Source: W1P20-047 sp051878795 | GTDB lineage: Bacteria > Actinomycetota > Coriobacteriia > Coriobacteriales > Eggerthellaceae | Length of the DNA stretch: 12,126 bases | Assembly: GCA_051878795.1 (NCBI GenBank) | Contig: JBJEKU010000060.1 | Coordinates: 1 to 12,126 of the forward strand | Direction: 5' to 3' | Part shown: in pieces, positions 5,391 through 11,718 of the stretch | Numbering within the stretch: position 1 is the stretch's first letter | How the letters are laid out: each line of letters begins with the position of its first letter | Position numbers and translations under genes: made by a program | Notes under the pieces: generated by a model | Seen by the model: only the letters and a program-made list of their open reading frames with translations | The model's database searches: none | What the model was told of the DNA's origin: nothing

Positions 5391-8057
5391 ATGGCAGAAA
5401 AGAAGAAGATCGATTACGATTTCGCTGCGCACGAGGCACCTTTGTTCAAGGCGTGGAACGAAGGCGGCTATTTCAAGCGCTCTGCTGGTTTCGGCAAGTA
5501 CGGAAACAGCTGCTATACCATCACCATCCCGCCTCCCAACATCACCGGCATGCTGCATATGGGCCATGCTCTGAACGACACCATCCAGGACACCTGCATC
5601 CGCCATGCGCGCATGCAGGGCTACAAGACCCGCTGGATCCTGGGTACCGACCATGCCGGTATCGCAACCCAGACCAAGGTCGATAAGAAGCTGGCCGATG
5701 AGGGCATTTCCCGTTTGGAAATCGGCCGCGAGAAGTTCATCGAGGCCTGCTATGACTGGCGCCGCGAGTACGGCACCACCATCGTCGAGCAGATCAAGGG
5801 TATGGGTTGCTCCTGCGACTATTCCGACGAGCACTTCACCTTGGACCCCGACTACATCGAGGCCGTCCGCAAGCTGTTCGTCGACTGGTATCACGACGAC
5901 CTGATCTACAAGGGCAAGCGCATCGTCAACTGGTGCCCCCACTGCACCACCGCCATCGCCGACGATGAGGCAGAATACGTGGAAGAGGAGGGTCATCTGT
6001 GGCATCTGCGCTACCCCCTGGTAGAGCCCGTCGACGGCCAGGAATACATCGTCGTTGCCACCACCCGTCCCGAAACCATGCTCGGTGACACCGGCGTTGC
6101 CGTCAGCCCCAAGGACCCCGAAAAGAAGAAGTTCGTGGGCAAGAAGGTCATGCTGCCCATCGTCAACCGCGAGGTGGAAATCTTCGAGGACTTCCACATC
6201 GACGCGGACTTCGGCACCGGTTTCGTGAAGGTAACCCCTGCCCACGATCCCAACGACTGGGCCATGGGCGAAACCCACGGCTTGGAGAAGATCAACATCT
6301 TCGACGAGACCGCGCATGTGGTCGAAGGCTACGGCCGCTTCACCGGCATGGATCGCGACGAGGCGCGCGAGGCCGTCCTGGAAGAGTTCGAGAAGCTGGG
6401 CCTGCTGGACCATGTGGAAGATCATAACCATTCCGTTATGACCTGCTACCGTTGCCATACCAAGCTGGAACCCTGGCTGTCCGAGCAGTGGTTCGTTGCG
6501 GTCGAGCGTCTGAAGAAAGACGCCGCAAGGGTTGTGGAAGACGGTACCATCCAGTTCCATCCTGCCCGCTGGAAGCAGGTTTACCTGGATTGGCTGGAAA
6601 ACCTGAAAGACTGGTGCATCAGCCGCCAGCTGTGGTGGGGCCACCGTATCCCCATGTTCTACTGCGACGAATGCGGCTGGGAAGACGCGAGCGTCGAAGA
6701 AGTGACCGTCTGCCCCAAGTGCGGCAAGCCCGTCCGTCAGGACGAAGACGTTCTGGATACTTGGTTCTCCAGCCAGCTGTGGCCTTTTGCCACCATGGGT
6801 TGGACCAAGGACGGCGTGGAGGCCGAAGAGCTGAAACAGGCATATCCCACCCAGGTGCTTTCCACCGCCCGTGACATCATGGGTTTGTGGGTTGCCCGTA
6901 TGGTCATGGCCGGTATGTACTGCTGCGGCAAGATCCCCTTCGAGCACGTCATCATCCATCCCACCGTTATGGCCGCTGACGGCAAACCCATGTCCAAGAG
7001 CCGTGGCAACGGCGTCGACCCGCTGAAGCTGATGCAGGATTACGGCGCCGACGGCATGCGCTTCGGCCTGCTCATGCAGGTGACCGGCGCCCAGGATCTG
7101 CGCTTCAACGAAGCCAAGCTGGAAAGCAGCCGCAACTTCGCGAACAAGATCCGCAATGCCGCACGCTTCGTCATGATGAACCTTGACGGCTACGACCAGG
7201 GGGCTCCCGATCCCACCACGCTTGCGGACCGCTGGATCTTCAGCCGCCTGGCCGGTTTGGTCGCACGCGTGGATGCTGCGTTCGATGAGTTCGAGTTCTC
7301 CGACATCACCCGCGAACTGTACAACTTCTTCTGGAACGAGTTCTGCAACTGGTATATCGAATTCTCCAAGGGCCGTCTGCAGGGCGACGATGCCGAAGAC
7401 AGGCTGCGTTGCCAGCGCAATCTGGTCTTCGTACTGGACCAGGCGCTGCGCCTGCTGCATCCCATCATGCCCTTCGTCACCGAAGAGATCTACCAGGACC
7501 TGCCCGTTGCCAAGGAAACCGAATACCTTATCAACGCCCATTGGCCCGATGCCGAAGAGCTTGCACGTTATGTCGACCTGGAAGCCGAGCGCACCATCAC
7601 CATGGTGACCGACACCATTTCCGCGGTTCAGGCATCCCGTTCCCGCTACGGCATTTCCCCGAAGCAGACCATGAAGGTCGCCGTCAAGTGCGCTTCTGCA
7701 GAAGAAGCCCAGCTGATCGAAGCCCAGCGCAACCTGGTGGTTTCCATGGGCAACCTGGAATCCCTGCTTGTGGGTGTGGATGTGGAAAAGCCCGCAGAAT
7801 CCAGCGTGACTTTGGCAAGCGGTCTTGAGATCTTCGTCATCCTGACCGGATTGGTGGACTTCGATGCGGAGCGTGCACGTCTGAAGAAGGAGCTGAAGGG
7901 CTTGGAAGGCGATGTTGCCAAGTTCAGCAAGAAGCTCTCCAATCCCGGATTCCTGGCGAAGGCGGCCCCCGAAATCATTGAGAAGGACCGCGCCAAGCTG
8001 GCAGATCTTTCCGACAAGCTGGAACGTGTCAAGGGGCAGCTTGCCGAAATCGGGTAG
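5391..8057 (+). CDS. valS: Valyl-tRNA synthetase
   Basis: This 888-residue class I enzyme joins valine to tRNA-Val in the cytoplasm. The Rossmann domain has the HIGH motif as HMGH (56-59) in PPPNITGMLHMGHA, and the second signature as PMSKS (533-537) in GKPMSKSRGN, where proline replaces the usual first lysine. The CP1 editing domain (about 190-345) shows TTRPETMLGDTGVAV (224-238) and TPAHDPND (282-289), the hydrolytic site that removes mischarged threonine. Possible zinc knots are C182/C185 with C352/C355, and C425/C428 with C441/C444. The C-terminus (about 820-888) is a charged coiled coil with LSNPGFLAKAAPEIIEKDRAKL, the tRNA-contacting arm of bacterial ValRS. The ATG at 5391 is the only start that fits. 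The nearest Shine-Dalgarno-like AAAGG (5374-5378) is 12 bases away, longer than usual. Stop TAG. Confidence 0.97.
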   Translation: MAEKKKIDYDFAAHEAPLFKAWNEGGYFKRSAGFGKYGNSCYTITIPPPNITGMLHMGHALNDTIQDTCIRHARMQGYKTRWILGTDHAGIATQTKVDKKLADEGISRLEIGREKFIEACYDWRREYGTTIVEQIKGMGCSCDYSDEHFTLDPDYIEAVRKLFVDWYHDDLIYKGKRIVNWCPHCTTAIADDEAEYVEEEGHLWHLRYPLVEPVDGQEYIVVATTRPETMLGDTGVAVSPKDPEKKKFVGKKVMLPIVNREVEIFEDFHIDADFGTGFVKVTPAHDPNDWAMGETHGLEKINIFDETAHVVEGYGRFTGMDRDEAREAVLEEFEKLGLLDHVEDHNHSVMTCYRCHTKLEPWLSEQWFVAVERLKKDAARVVEDGTIQFHPARWKQVYLDWLENLKDWCISRQLWWGHRIPMFYCDECGWEDASVEEVTVCPKCGKPVRQDEDVLDTWFSSQLWPFATMGWTKDGVEAEELKQAYPTQVLSTARDIMGLWVARMVMAGMYCCGKIPFEHVIIHPTVMAADGKPMSKSRGNGVDPLKLMQDYGADGMRFGLLMQVTGAQDLRFNEAKLESSRNFANKIRNAARFVMMNLDGYDQGAPDPTTLADRWIFSRLAGLVARVDAAFDEFEFSDITRELYNFFWNEFCNWYIEFSKGRLQGDDAEDRLRCQRNLVFVLDQALRLLHPIMPFVTEEIYQDLPVAKETEYLINAHWPDAEELARYVDLEAERTITMVTDTISAVQASRSRYGISPKQTMKVAVKCASAEEAQLIEAQRNLVVSMGNLESLLVGVDVEKPAESSVTLASGLEIFVILTGLVDFDAERARLKKELKGLEGDVAKFSKKLSNPGFLAKAAPEIIEKDRAKLADLSDKLERVKGQLAEIG

Positions 8058-8075
8058 GCAGCAACCCTGCGTCGT

Positions 8076-8084
8076 TGATAGAAT
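8076..8084 (+). promoter_or_regulatory. Putative extended -10 promoter for the zinc-ribbon gene
   Basis: TGATAGAAT is a TAGAAT hexamer with a TGN extension, 72 bases before the start codon and 18 bases after the valS stop. No convincing -35 is present. The shared AATGCGGCAACCGA leader begins seven bases after the hexamer. Readthrough from valS is also possible, as no terminator separates them. Confidence 0.4.
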
Positions 8085-8091
8085 CTTCCCT

Positions 8092-8105
8092 AATGCGGCA
8101 ACCGA
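8092..8105 (+). repeat. 14-base leader repeat, copy 1 (before zinc-ribbon gene)
   Basis: AATGCGGCAACCGA occurs here and again at 8867-8880. Both copies follow an AT-rich -10-like hexamer by six or seven bases, so in each case they would form the first transcribed bases. Both leaders later contain AGGGGGAGC. This copy is followed by a G-rich region with a 6-bp hairpin (8120-8125 with 8132-8137). Confidence 0.7.
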
Positions 8106-8156
8106 CCGCGAGAAGGAGGGGGAGCGAATAGGCTCCCGGAATGAGTGAGGAACAAC

Positions 8157-8678
8157 ATGAGCGAATTGATGTCACAGGTCATCACGCCCGAGGTTCAGCA
8201 GGCGTTTTCGATCCTGTTGGTGCTCTGCGCGGTCGTTTACGTCCTTGTTGCCGTATGGGTTGCGCGTGACGCGTACAACCGCGGTACCGTTTGGTGGCTG
8301 TGGGCCATTATCGCGCTGGTGCCCATCCTGGGCGTTGTAGCCTATGTGCTGCTTCGTCCTTCACTGCTGCGCATCGACCGCGATGAACAGGAATTGGAGA
8401 TCGCGTTGAAGCAACGGCAGTTGATGAAGTACGGCGAGTGCGCTTCCTGCGGTTACCCTGTGGAATCCGACTATGTGATCTGCCCCAGCTGCCATCAGCG
8501 CCTGAAGAACCTGTGCCCGGCATGCCATAAGGCCCTTGATCCCGCGTGGACTGTGTGCCCGTACTGCGCTACTCCGGCAAAGCCCGAGCGTCGTCACAGT
8601 GTTGGCTCTGCTGCACGTACTCAGAGGTTCGGTGAGGATTCTGTTGAGTCCGATCGCACTTCGAGGGCGAAGAAGTAA
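8157..8678 (+). CDS. Membrane protein with double zinc ribbon, function unknown
   Basis: This 173-residue protein has two clear membrane segments (about 16-36 and 46-66) joined by a short loop. They resemble the PLDc_N-type two-helix unit (the ALVPILGVVAYVLL ending is typical). A charged linker follows, then two four-cysteine knuckles: C95/C98/C109/C112 and C120/C123/C134/C137, the double-zinc-ribbon pattern. The tail (140-173) is basic and polar. Both ends are probably cytoplasmic, putting the zinc part inside the cell, though the topology is an inference. The ATG at 8157 has GAGG (8147-8150) six bases upstream. A GTG four codons earlier (8145) overlaps that site and is less likely. Such proteins are usually annotated only by domain. 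Placement between valS and thioredoxin does not reveal the role. Confidence 0.85.
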   Translation: MSELMSQVITPEVQQAFSILLVLCAVVYVLVAVWVARDAYNRGTVWWLWAIIALVPILGVVAYVLLRPSLLRIDRDEQELEIALKQRQLMKYGECASCGYPVESDYVICPSCHQRLKNLCPACHKALDPAWTVCPYCATPAKPERRHSVGSAARTQRFGEDSVESDRTSRAKK

Positions 8679-8725
8679 GCGCTGAAGCCTGGCTTCGCAG
8701 CGATAGATATCCTATAGGGAATTTG

Positions 8726-8755
8726 GCCACCTCGCTTGAAGCGGGGTGGCTTTTT
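8726..8755 (+). terminator. Rho-independent terminator after the zinc-ribbon gene
   Basis: GCCACCTCGC (8726-8735) pairs with GCGGGGTGGC (8741-8750) over ten positions with one wobble, with a TTGAA loop and a TTTTT tail (8751-8755). It lies 47 bases past the stop codon and separates this gene from thioredoxin. Confidence 0.9.
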
Positions 8756-8854
8756 ATTACCGAACTAGGATGACATGTGAAAGATTCGTGTCACGGTTTC
8801 GTTAATGGCATGTTGCGCACTGTTTCCTAACCGAAAACGCAGTTGGTGATTGGA

Positions 8855-8860
8855 TATATT
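8855..8860 (+). promoter_or_regulatory. Possible thioredoxin promoter (-10 box)
   Basis: TATATT lies 62 bases before the thioredoxin start codon and six bases before the shared AATGCGGCAACCGA leader, in a spot matching the TAGAAT box of the preceding gene. No -35 consensus is seen. The stretch from 8756 to 8854 holds no gene that I can support. Confidence 0.3.
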
Positions 8861-8866
8861 ACTATG

Positions 8867-8880
8867 AATGCGGCAACCGA
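8867..8880 (+). repeat. 14-base leader repeat, copy 2 (before thioredoxin)
   Basis: This is the second exact copy of AATGCGGCAACCGA (first copy at 8092-8105). Its last eight bases are also the left arm of the hairpin at 8873-8897. Confidence 0.7.
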
Positions 8881-8897
8881 AAACAACGGTCGGTTGC
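8873..8897 (+). other. Hairpin in the thioredoxin mRNA leader
   Basis: GCAACCGA (8873-8880) and TCGGTTGC (8890-8897) form a perfect 8-bp stem with a 9-base loop. No T-run follows. It ends 13 bases before the Shine-Dalgarno, so it could act as a 5' stabiliser or a binding site, but nothing here identifies a ligand. Confidence 0.5.
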
Positions 8898-8922
8898 GTC
8901 CCGCACAGATAGGGGGAGCAGT

Positions 8923-9231
8923 ATGGCTCAGGTAATCACCGAACTTCAGTTCGAGGAAATGGTACTGAAGGCAAATAAGCCTGTTCTCGTTGACTTCTAT
9001 GCCGACTGGTGCGGCCCTTGCGCTGCCATGGCACCCGTGATCGATGATCTTGCCCAGGAGGTTCAGGACACTGCCTATGTGTACAAGATGAACGTTGACG
9101 GATGCACACGCATCACTTCTGCGCTTGGCATCATGAGCATCCCCACCTTCGTGGTATTCAAAGAGGGTCAGGCGGTGGACATGGCTATGGGTACCCAGCC
9201 GGTCGATTTCCTGAAGGGCATGCTCGCCTAA
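8923..9231 (+). CDS. trxA: Thioredoxin
   Basis: This 102-residue cytoplasmic thiol-disulfide reductant has the thioredoxin fold. The active site is WCGPC with C30 and C33, the buried acid is D24 in VDFYADWC, and the cis-proline is P74 in SIPTF. The lysine of VYKMNVD (K56) matches the conserved lysine of the family. It is slightly shorter than E. coli thioredoxin (about 109). After the active site it reads AAMAP, so the usual basic residue right after CGPC is replaced by alanine. There is no signal peptide. The ATG at 8923 follows a strong AGGGGGAG (8911-8918). It appears to be a one-gene unit between two terminators, with no thioredoxin reductase gene in view. The symbol is given by family and may not match a specific paralog. 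Confidence 0.92.
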   Translation: MAQVITELQFEEMVLKANKPVLVDFYADWCGPCAAMAPVIDDLAQEVQDTAYVYKMNVDGCTRITSALGIMSIPTFVVFKEGQAVDMAMGTQPVDFLKGMLA

Positions 9232-9350
9232 CGTGTACTGGCTCTTTGCGAATCGCTGTTCGTGCAGGGAAACGTAATCGCCTTAATCAGCTTTTCGGAT
9301 GCCGCCATGGAATAGCGGATATGTTGAAGGTTCTTGTGCAGCGACATCTT

Positions 9351-9388
9351 CGAATGCGATTGGTGCATTCGGGCCAGGACGCTTTTTT
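9351..9388 (+). other. Hairpin followed by a T-run after thioredoxin
   Basis: CGAATGC (9351-9357) and GCATTCG (9365-9371) form a perfect 7-bp stem with a 7-base loop. TTTTTT follows at 9383-9388 after an 11-base gap. An outer pairing AGCG/CGCT (9340-9343 with 9380-9383) would bring the T-run closer. It may be a weak or secondary terminator for thioredoxin. Confidence 0.35.
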
Positions 9389-9405
9389 CCGCCATATACA
9401 AATTC

Positions 9406-9437
9406 GGCTTCCGTGGTCTGCTTCGCGGAAGCCTTTT
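9406..9437 (+). terminator. Terminator between thioredoxin and prfA
   Basis: GGCTTCCG (9406-9413) pairs perfectly with CGGAAGCC (9426-9433) around a 12-base loop and is followed by TTTT (9434-9437). It lies 175 bases past the thioredoxin stop. The prfA -10 box begins 11 bases after the stem. Confidence 0.7.
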
Positions 9438-9441
9438 CGAG

Positions 9442-9450
9442 TGATACAAT
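9442..9450 (+). promoter_or_regulatory. Putative extended -10 promoter for prfA
   Basis: TGATACAAT is a TACAAT hexamer (9445-9450) with a TGN extension. The -35 position falls in the 3' arm of the preceding terminator and has no clear consensus. Transcription starting near 9457 would give a leader of about 104 bases before prfA. Confidence 0.5.
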
Positions 9451-9464
9451 GAACGCTTGATTGT

Positions 9465-9492
9465 GCGCGTGTACTGCCGCGTGCAGTAGCGC
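9465..9492 (+). other. First hairpin of the prfA leader
   Basis: TACTGC (9472-9477) pairs with GCAGTA (9483-9488). An outer GCGC/GCGC pair (9465-9468 with 9489-9492) extends it across a 3-base bulge. The outer right arm could instead pair with 9507-9511, the start of the next hairpin, so the two structures may be alternatives. Confidence 0.4.
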
Positions 9493-9508
9493 TTAACTTT
9501 ACAACCAG

Positions 9509-9536
9509 CGCGTCGCTTCTTTCAGCGGCGCGTTTT
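9509..9536 (+). terminator. Terminator-like hairpin in the prfA leader (possible attenuator)
   Basis: CGCGTCGCT (9509-9517) pairs with AGCGGCGCG (9524-9532) over nine positions with one wobble, with a 6-base loop and a TTTT tail (9533-9536). It sits downstream of the likely prfA promoter and ends 14 bases before the Shine-Dalgarno. It therefore either ends upstream transcription or conditions expression of prfA. Confidence 0.6.
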
Positions 9537-9560
9537 CATGCAAGTCTGCTAGGGGGATTC

Positions 9561-10634
9561 ATGCTTGAACGTGACAAGCTGGAAAAGATCAGCGACGCAT
9601 ACGACGAACTGCAGATGAAGATGACCGACCCGGCCGTCTTGGCAAACCAGAAGGAATACAACCGCCTTGCCAAGGAATACGCCAATCAGGGTCCGCTCGC
9701 CAAGGCTGCAAAGGCATATGTCCAGAACCTGGACGACTTGGCCGAAGCGAAGGAAATGCTCGATGATACCGAAATGAAGGAATTCGCACAGGAGGAAATC
9801 GCGCGCATCGAAGGTGAGCTTCCCAAGCTGGAAGAAGACATCAAGTTCATGCTCATTCCTGTTGATCCTGCAGACGACAAGGACATCATCGTCGAAATCC
9901 GCGCGGGTGCCGGCGGTGACGAGGCGGCTATCTTCGCGGGCGACCTGTTCCGCATGTATTCCCGATATGCCGACAGCAAGAAGTGGAAGATCGAGACCCT
10001 GGACGTCTCCACGTGCGATGCGGGTGGCTATAAGGAAATCCAGTTCAAGGTCAAGGGCGACAAGGTGTACTCCGAAATGAAGTTCGAATCCGGTGTGCAT
10101 CGCGTCCAGCGCGTTCCCAAGACCGAATCCCAGGGTCGTATCCATACTTCCACGGCAACCGTTGCAGTCCTTCCCGAAGCGGACGAAGTGGAAATCGAGA
10201 TCAAGAACGAAGACCTGCGAATCGACGTGTACCGCGCGGGCGGTCCCGGCGGCCAGTGCGTTAACACCACCGACTCTGCGGTGCGCATCACGCATCTGCC
10301 TACCGGCTTGGTCGTGCAGTCCCAGGACCAGAAGAGCCAGCTGCAGAACAAGATCGCAGCAATGGCAGTTCTGCGTGCCCGCCTGTATGACAAGATGCTG
10401 GAAGAGCAGCGCGCTGCCGAAGGTGCGGAGCGTCGTGCCCAGATCGGCACCGGCGACCGTTCGGAGAAGATCCGTACCTACAATGGTCCGCAGGACCGCG
10501 TTACCGACCACCGCATCGGCTACAACGGAACCTACAACGGCATCCTGCTTGGTTCCGGTGGCGCCGGCTTGGAAGAGCTCATGGTTGCGCTTCAGGCTGC
10601 AGACCGAGCAAAGAAGCTGGAACAGGCAGTTTAA
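9561..10634 (+). CDS. prfA: Peptide chain release factor 1
   Basis: This 357-residue factor recognises UAA and UAG in the ribosomal A site and triggers peptide release. The stop-reading tripeptide is PKT (186-188) in VQRVPKTESQGRIHTS; this PxT form marks RF1, whereas RF2 has SPF. The catalytic GGQ is at 230-232 in GGPGGQCVNTTDSAVRITH; the residue after Q232 is cysteine where E. coli RF1 has histidine. The N-terminal helical domain covers about 1-100 and is followed by RAGAGGDEA (114-122). The length matches the family (about 360). The ATG at 9561 follows AGGGGG (9551-9556) by four bases. A strong terminator follows the TAA stop. Downstream prmC encodes the enzyme expected to methylate Q232. 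Confidence 0.97.
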   Translation: MLERDKLEKISDAYDELQMKMTDPAVLANQKEYNRLAKEYANQGPLAKAAKAYVQNLDDLAEAKEMLDDTEMKEFAQEEIARIEGELPKLEEDIKFMLIPVDPADDKDIIVEIRAGAGGDEAAIFAGDLFRMYSRYADSKKWKIETLDVSTCDAGGYKEIQFKVKGDKVYSEMKFESGVHRVQRVPKTESQGRIHTSTATVAVLPEADEVEIEIKNEDLRIDVYRAGGPGGQCVNTTDSAVRITHLPTGLVVQSQDQKSQLQNKIAAMAVLRARLYDKMLEEQRAAEGAERRAQIGTGDRSEKIRTYNGPQDRVTDHRIGYNGTYNGILLGSGGAGLEELMVALQAADRAKKLEQAV

Positions 10635-10646
10635 TTGCATTCGCGA

Positions 10647-10674
10647 CGCGGCCCTTCGGGGCCGCGTTTTTTTT
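10647..10674 (+). terminator. Strong terminator between prfA and prmC
   Basis: CGCGGCCC (10647-10654) and GGGCCGCG (10659-10666) form a perfect 8-bp GC stem closed by the very stable C(TTCG)G tetraloop. An outer A-T pair joins 10646 to 10667, and eight T residues follow (10667-10674). It is the best terminator of the window, yet only 18 bases separate it from the prmC start codon. Confidence 0.92.
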
Positions 10675-10692
10675 CACGTTGAGGGGTGTTTG

Positions 10693-11709
10693 ATGGAAGA
10701 CCAGGTTTGGACGGTAAAACGGATTCTCGATTGGATCGAGGGTTTCTTATGCACCCATGGCGACAAGAATCCCAAACTGAGCGCTCAGTGGCTGGTATCC
10801 GAAGCGCTTGATGTGAGTCGTATCCAGCTGTTCATGGATCCCGACCGTCCTTTGAGCATGGAAGAGCGCGATGTGCTGCGCGATTACACCCGACGCAGGG
10901 CGGCGGGGGAGCCTCTGCAGTACATCACGGGAACCACTGATTTCCGCTTCATCACCGTGATGGTTGAACAGGGAGTGCTCATTCCCCGGCCGGAGACCGA
11001 GGTACTGGTGAGCGAGGCTCTGGCGCAACTGGAAACCGCGAACAGGGTCAAGCAAGCCCGGCGCTTGGAGGCCGAGCAGGTTGAGGCAGCGTTCTTCCAG
11101 GCTGTGGTTGCTGCGGCCAATGCCGAAGGGGATGCGGTGGACTCTGCCGAAAATGGGGTGGATATTGCCCGGGAAGCATGCCAAGACCCCTGCCTGCGTG
11201 TCTTGGATCTGTGCACCGGCAGCGGTTGCATCGCATGCTCCATTGCCAGCGAAGTGCCTTATGCGGAAGTAATCGCAACAGATATCGATCCGAAAGCGGT
11301 TGCGCTTGCCCGACGCAATGCCCAGGCACTTGGATTGGCAGAAAGGGTGCAGGTGATAGAATGCGATCTCGCCGAAGGTTTGTCCGAAGATGCTCAGGGT
11401 ACCTTCGATCTTCTCATCTCCAATCCGCCTTACATTCCCTCAGAAGTGCTTTCGAGTATGGATGAGGAAGTGACGGGTTTCGAATCCGCCTTGGCCTTGG
11501 ATGGGGGCCAGGATGGTCTGGACCTGTTCAGGCGAATCCTCCCCGTAGGCTTGCAGATGCTTGGCGATGGGGGAGTGATCGCGCTCGAGCTTCATGAAAC
11601 CTGCCTGGATCAGGCATTGGAAGAAGCCGTTCGGGTAGGATACTGCAACGCGAGGATCGCCTGCGACCTAGCGGGCAGGCAGCGTGTTCTAATCGCCCAG
11701 AAAGGATAG
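10693..11709 (+). CDS. prmC: Release factor glutamine methyltransferase
   Basis: This 338-residue enzyme uses S-adenosylmethionine to methylate the glutamine of the GGQ motif in RF1 and RF2, which raises termination efficiency. The N-terminal helical domain (about 1-85) binds the factor; LIPRPETEVLV (96-106) follows. The Rossmann methyltransferase core has motif I VLDLCTGSGC (170-179) and the substrate-glutamine clamp NPPY (244-247) in LLISNPPYIPS. About 65 residues separate RPET from motif I, against roughly 20 in E. coli PrmC. The extra segment (about 113-165) is rich in Ala, Glu and Gln. The total therefore exceeds the usual 275-290. The ATG at 10693 follows GAGGGG (10681-10686) by six bases. 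The same frame is open back into prfA, but that part is a shadow. The next gene starts 9 bases on, so the two are co-transcribed. Stop TAG. Confidence 0.94.
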   Translation: MEDQVWTVKRILDWIEGFLCTHGDKNPKLSAQWLVSEALDVSRIQLFMDPDRPLSMEERDVLRDYTRRRAAGEPLQYITGTTDFRFITVMVEQGVLIPRPETEVLVSEALAQLETANRVKQARRLEAEQVEAAFFQAVVAAANAEGDAVDSAENGVDIAREACQDPCLRVLDLCTGSGCIACSIASEVPYAEVIATDIDPKAVALARRNAQALGLAERVQVIECDLAEGLSEDAQGTFDLLISNPPYIPSEVLSSMDEEVTGFESALALDGGQDGLDLFRRILPVGLQMLGDGGVIALELHETCLDQALEEAVRVGYCNARIACDLAGRQRVLIAQKG

Positions 11710-11718
11710 GGGTTAAGC

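Noticed and set aside
5316..7541. 741-codon open frame on the minus strand within valS
   Set aside because: It is a shadow of valS. Its composition is an unbroken low-diversity hydrophobic and acidic mix typical of antisense reading, and valS is certain.
8771..8793. TGACA/TGTCA dyad before thioredoxin as a possible operator
   Set aside because: Only five bases per arm with a 13-base spacer, no match to an operator I recognise, and well upstream of the likely promoter.
9457..9489. A ten-codon frame (TTG start) ending in TAG in the prfA leader, which could suggest RF1 autoregulation through a leader peptide
   Set aside because: There is no ribosome site, and the TTG would lie at the predicted transcript start. 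A ribosome paused at that TAG would cover the antiterminator region, favouring termination, the opposite of what autoregulation would need.
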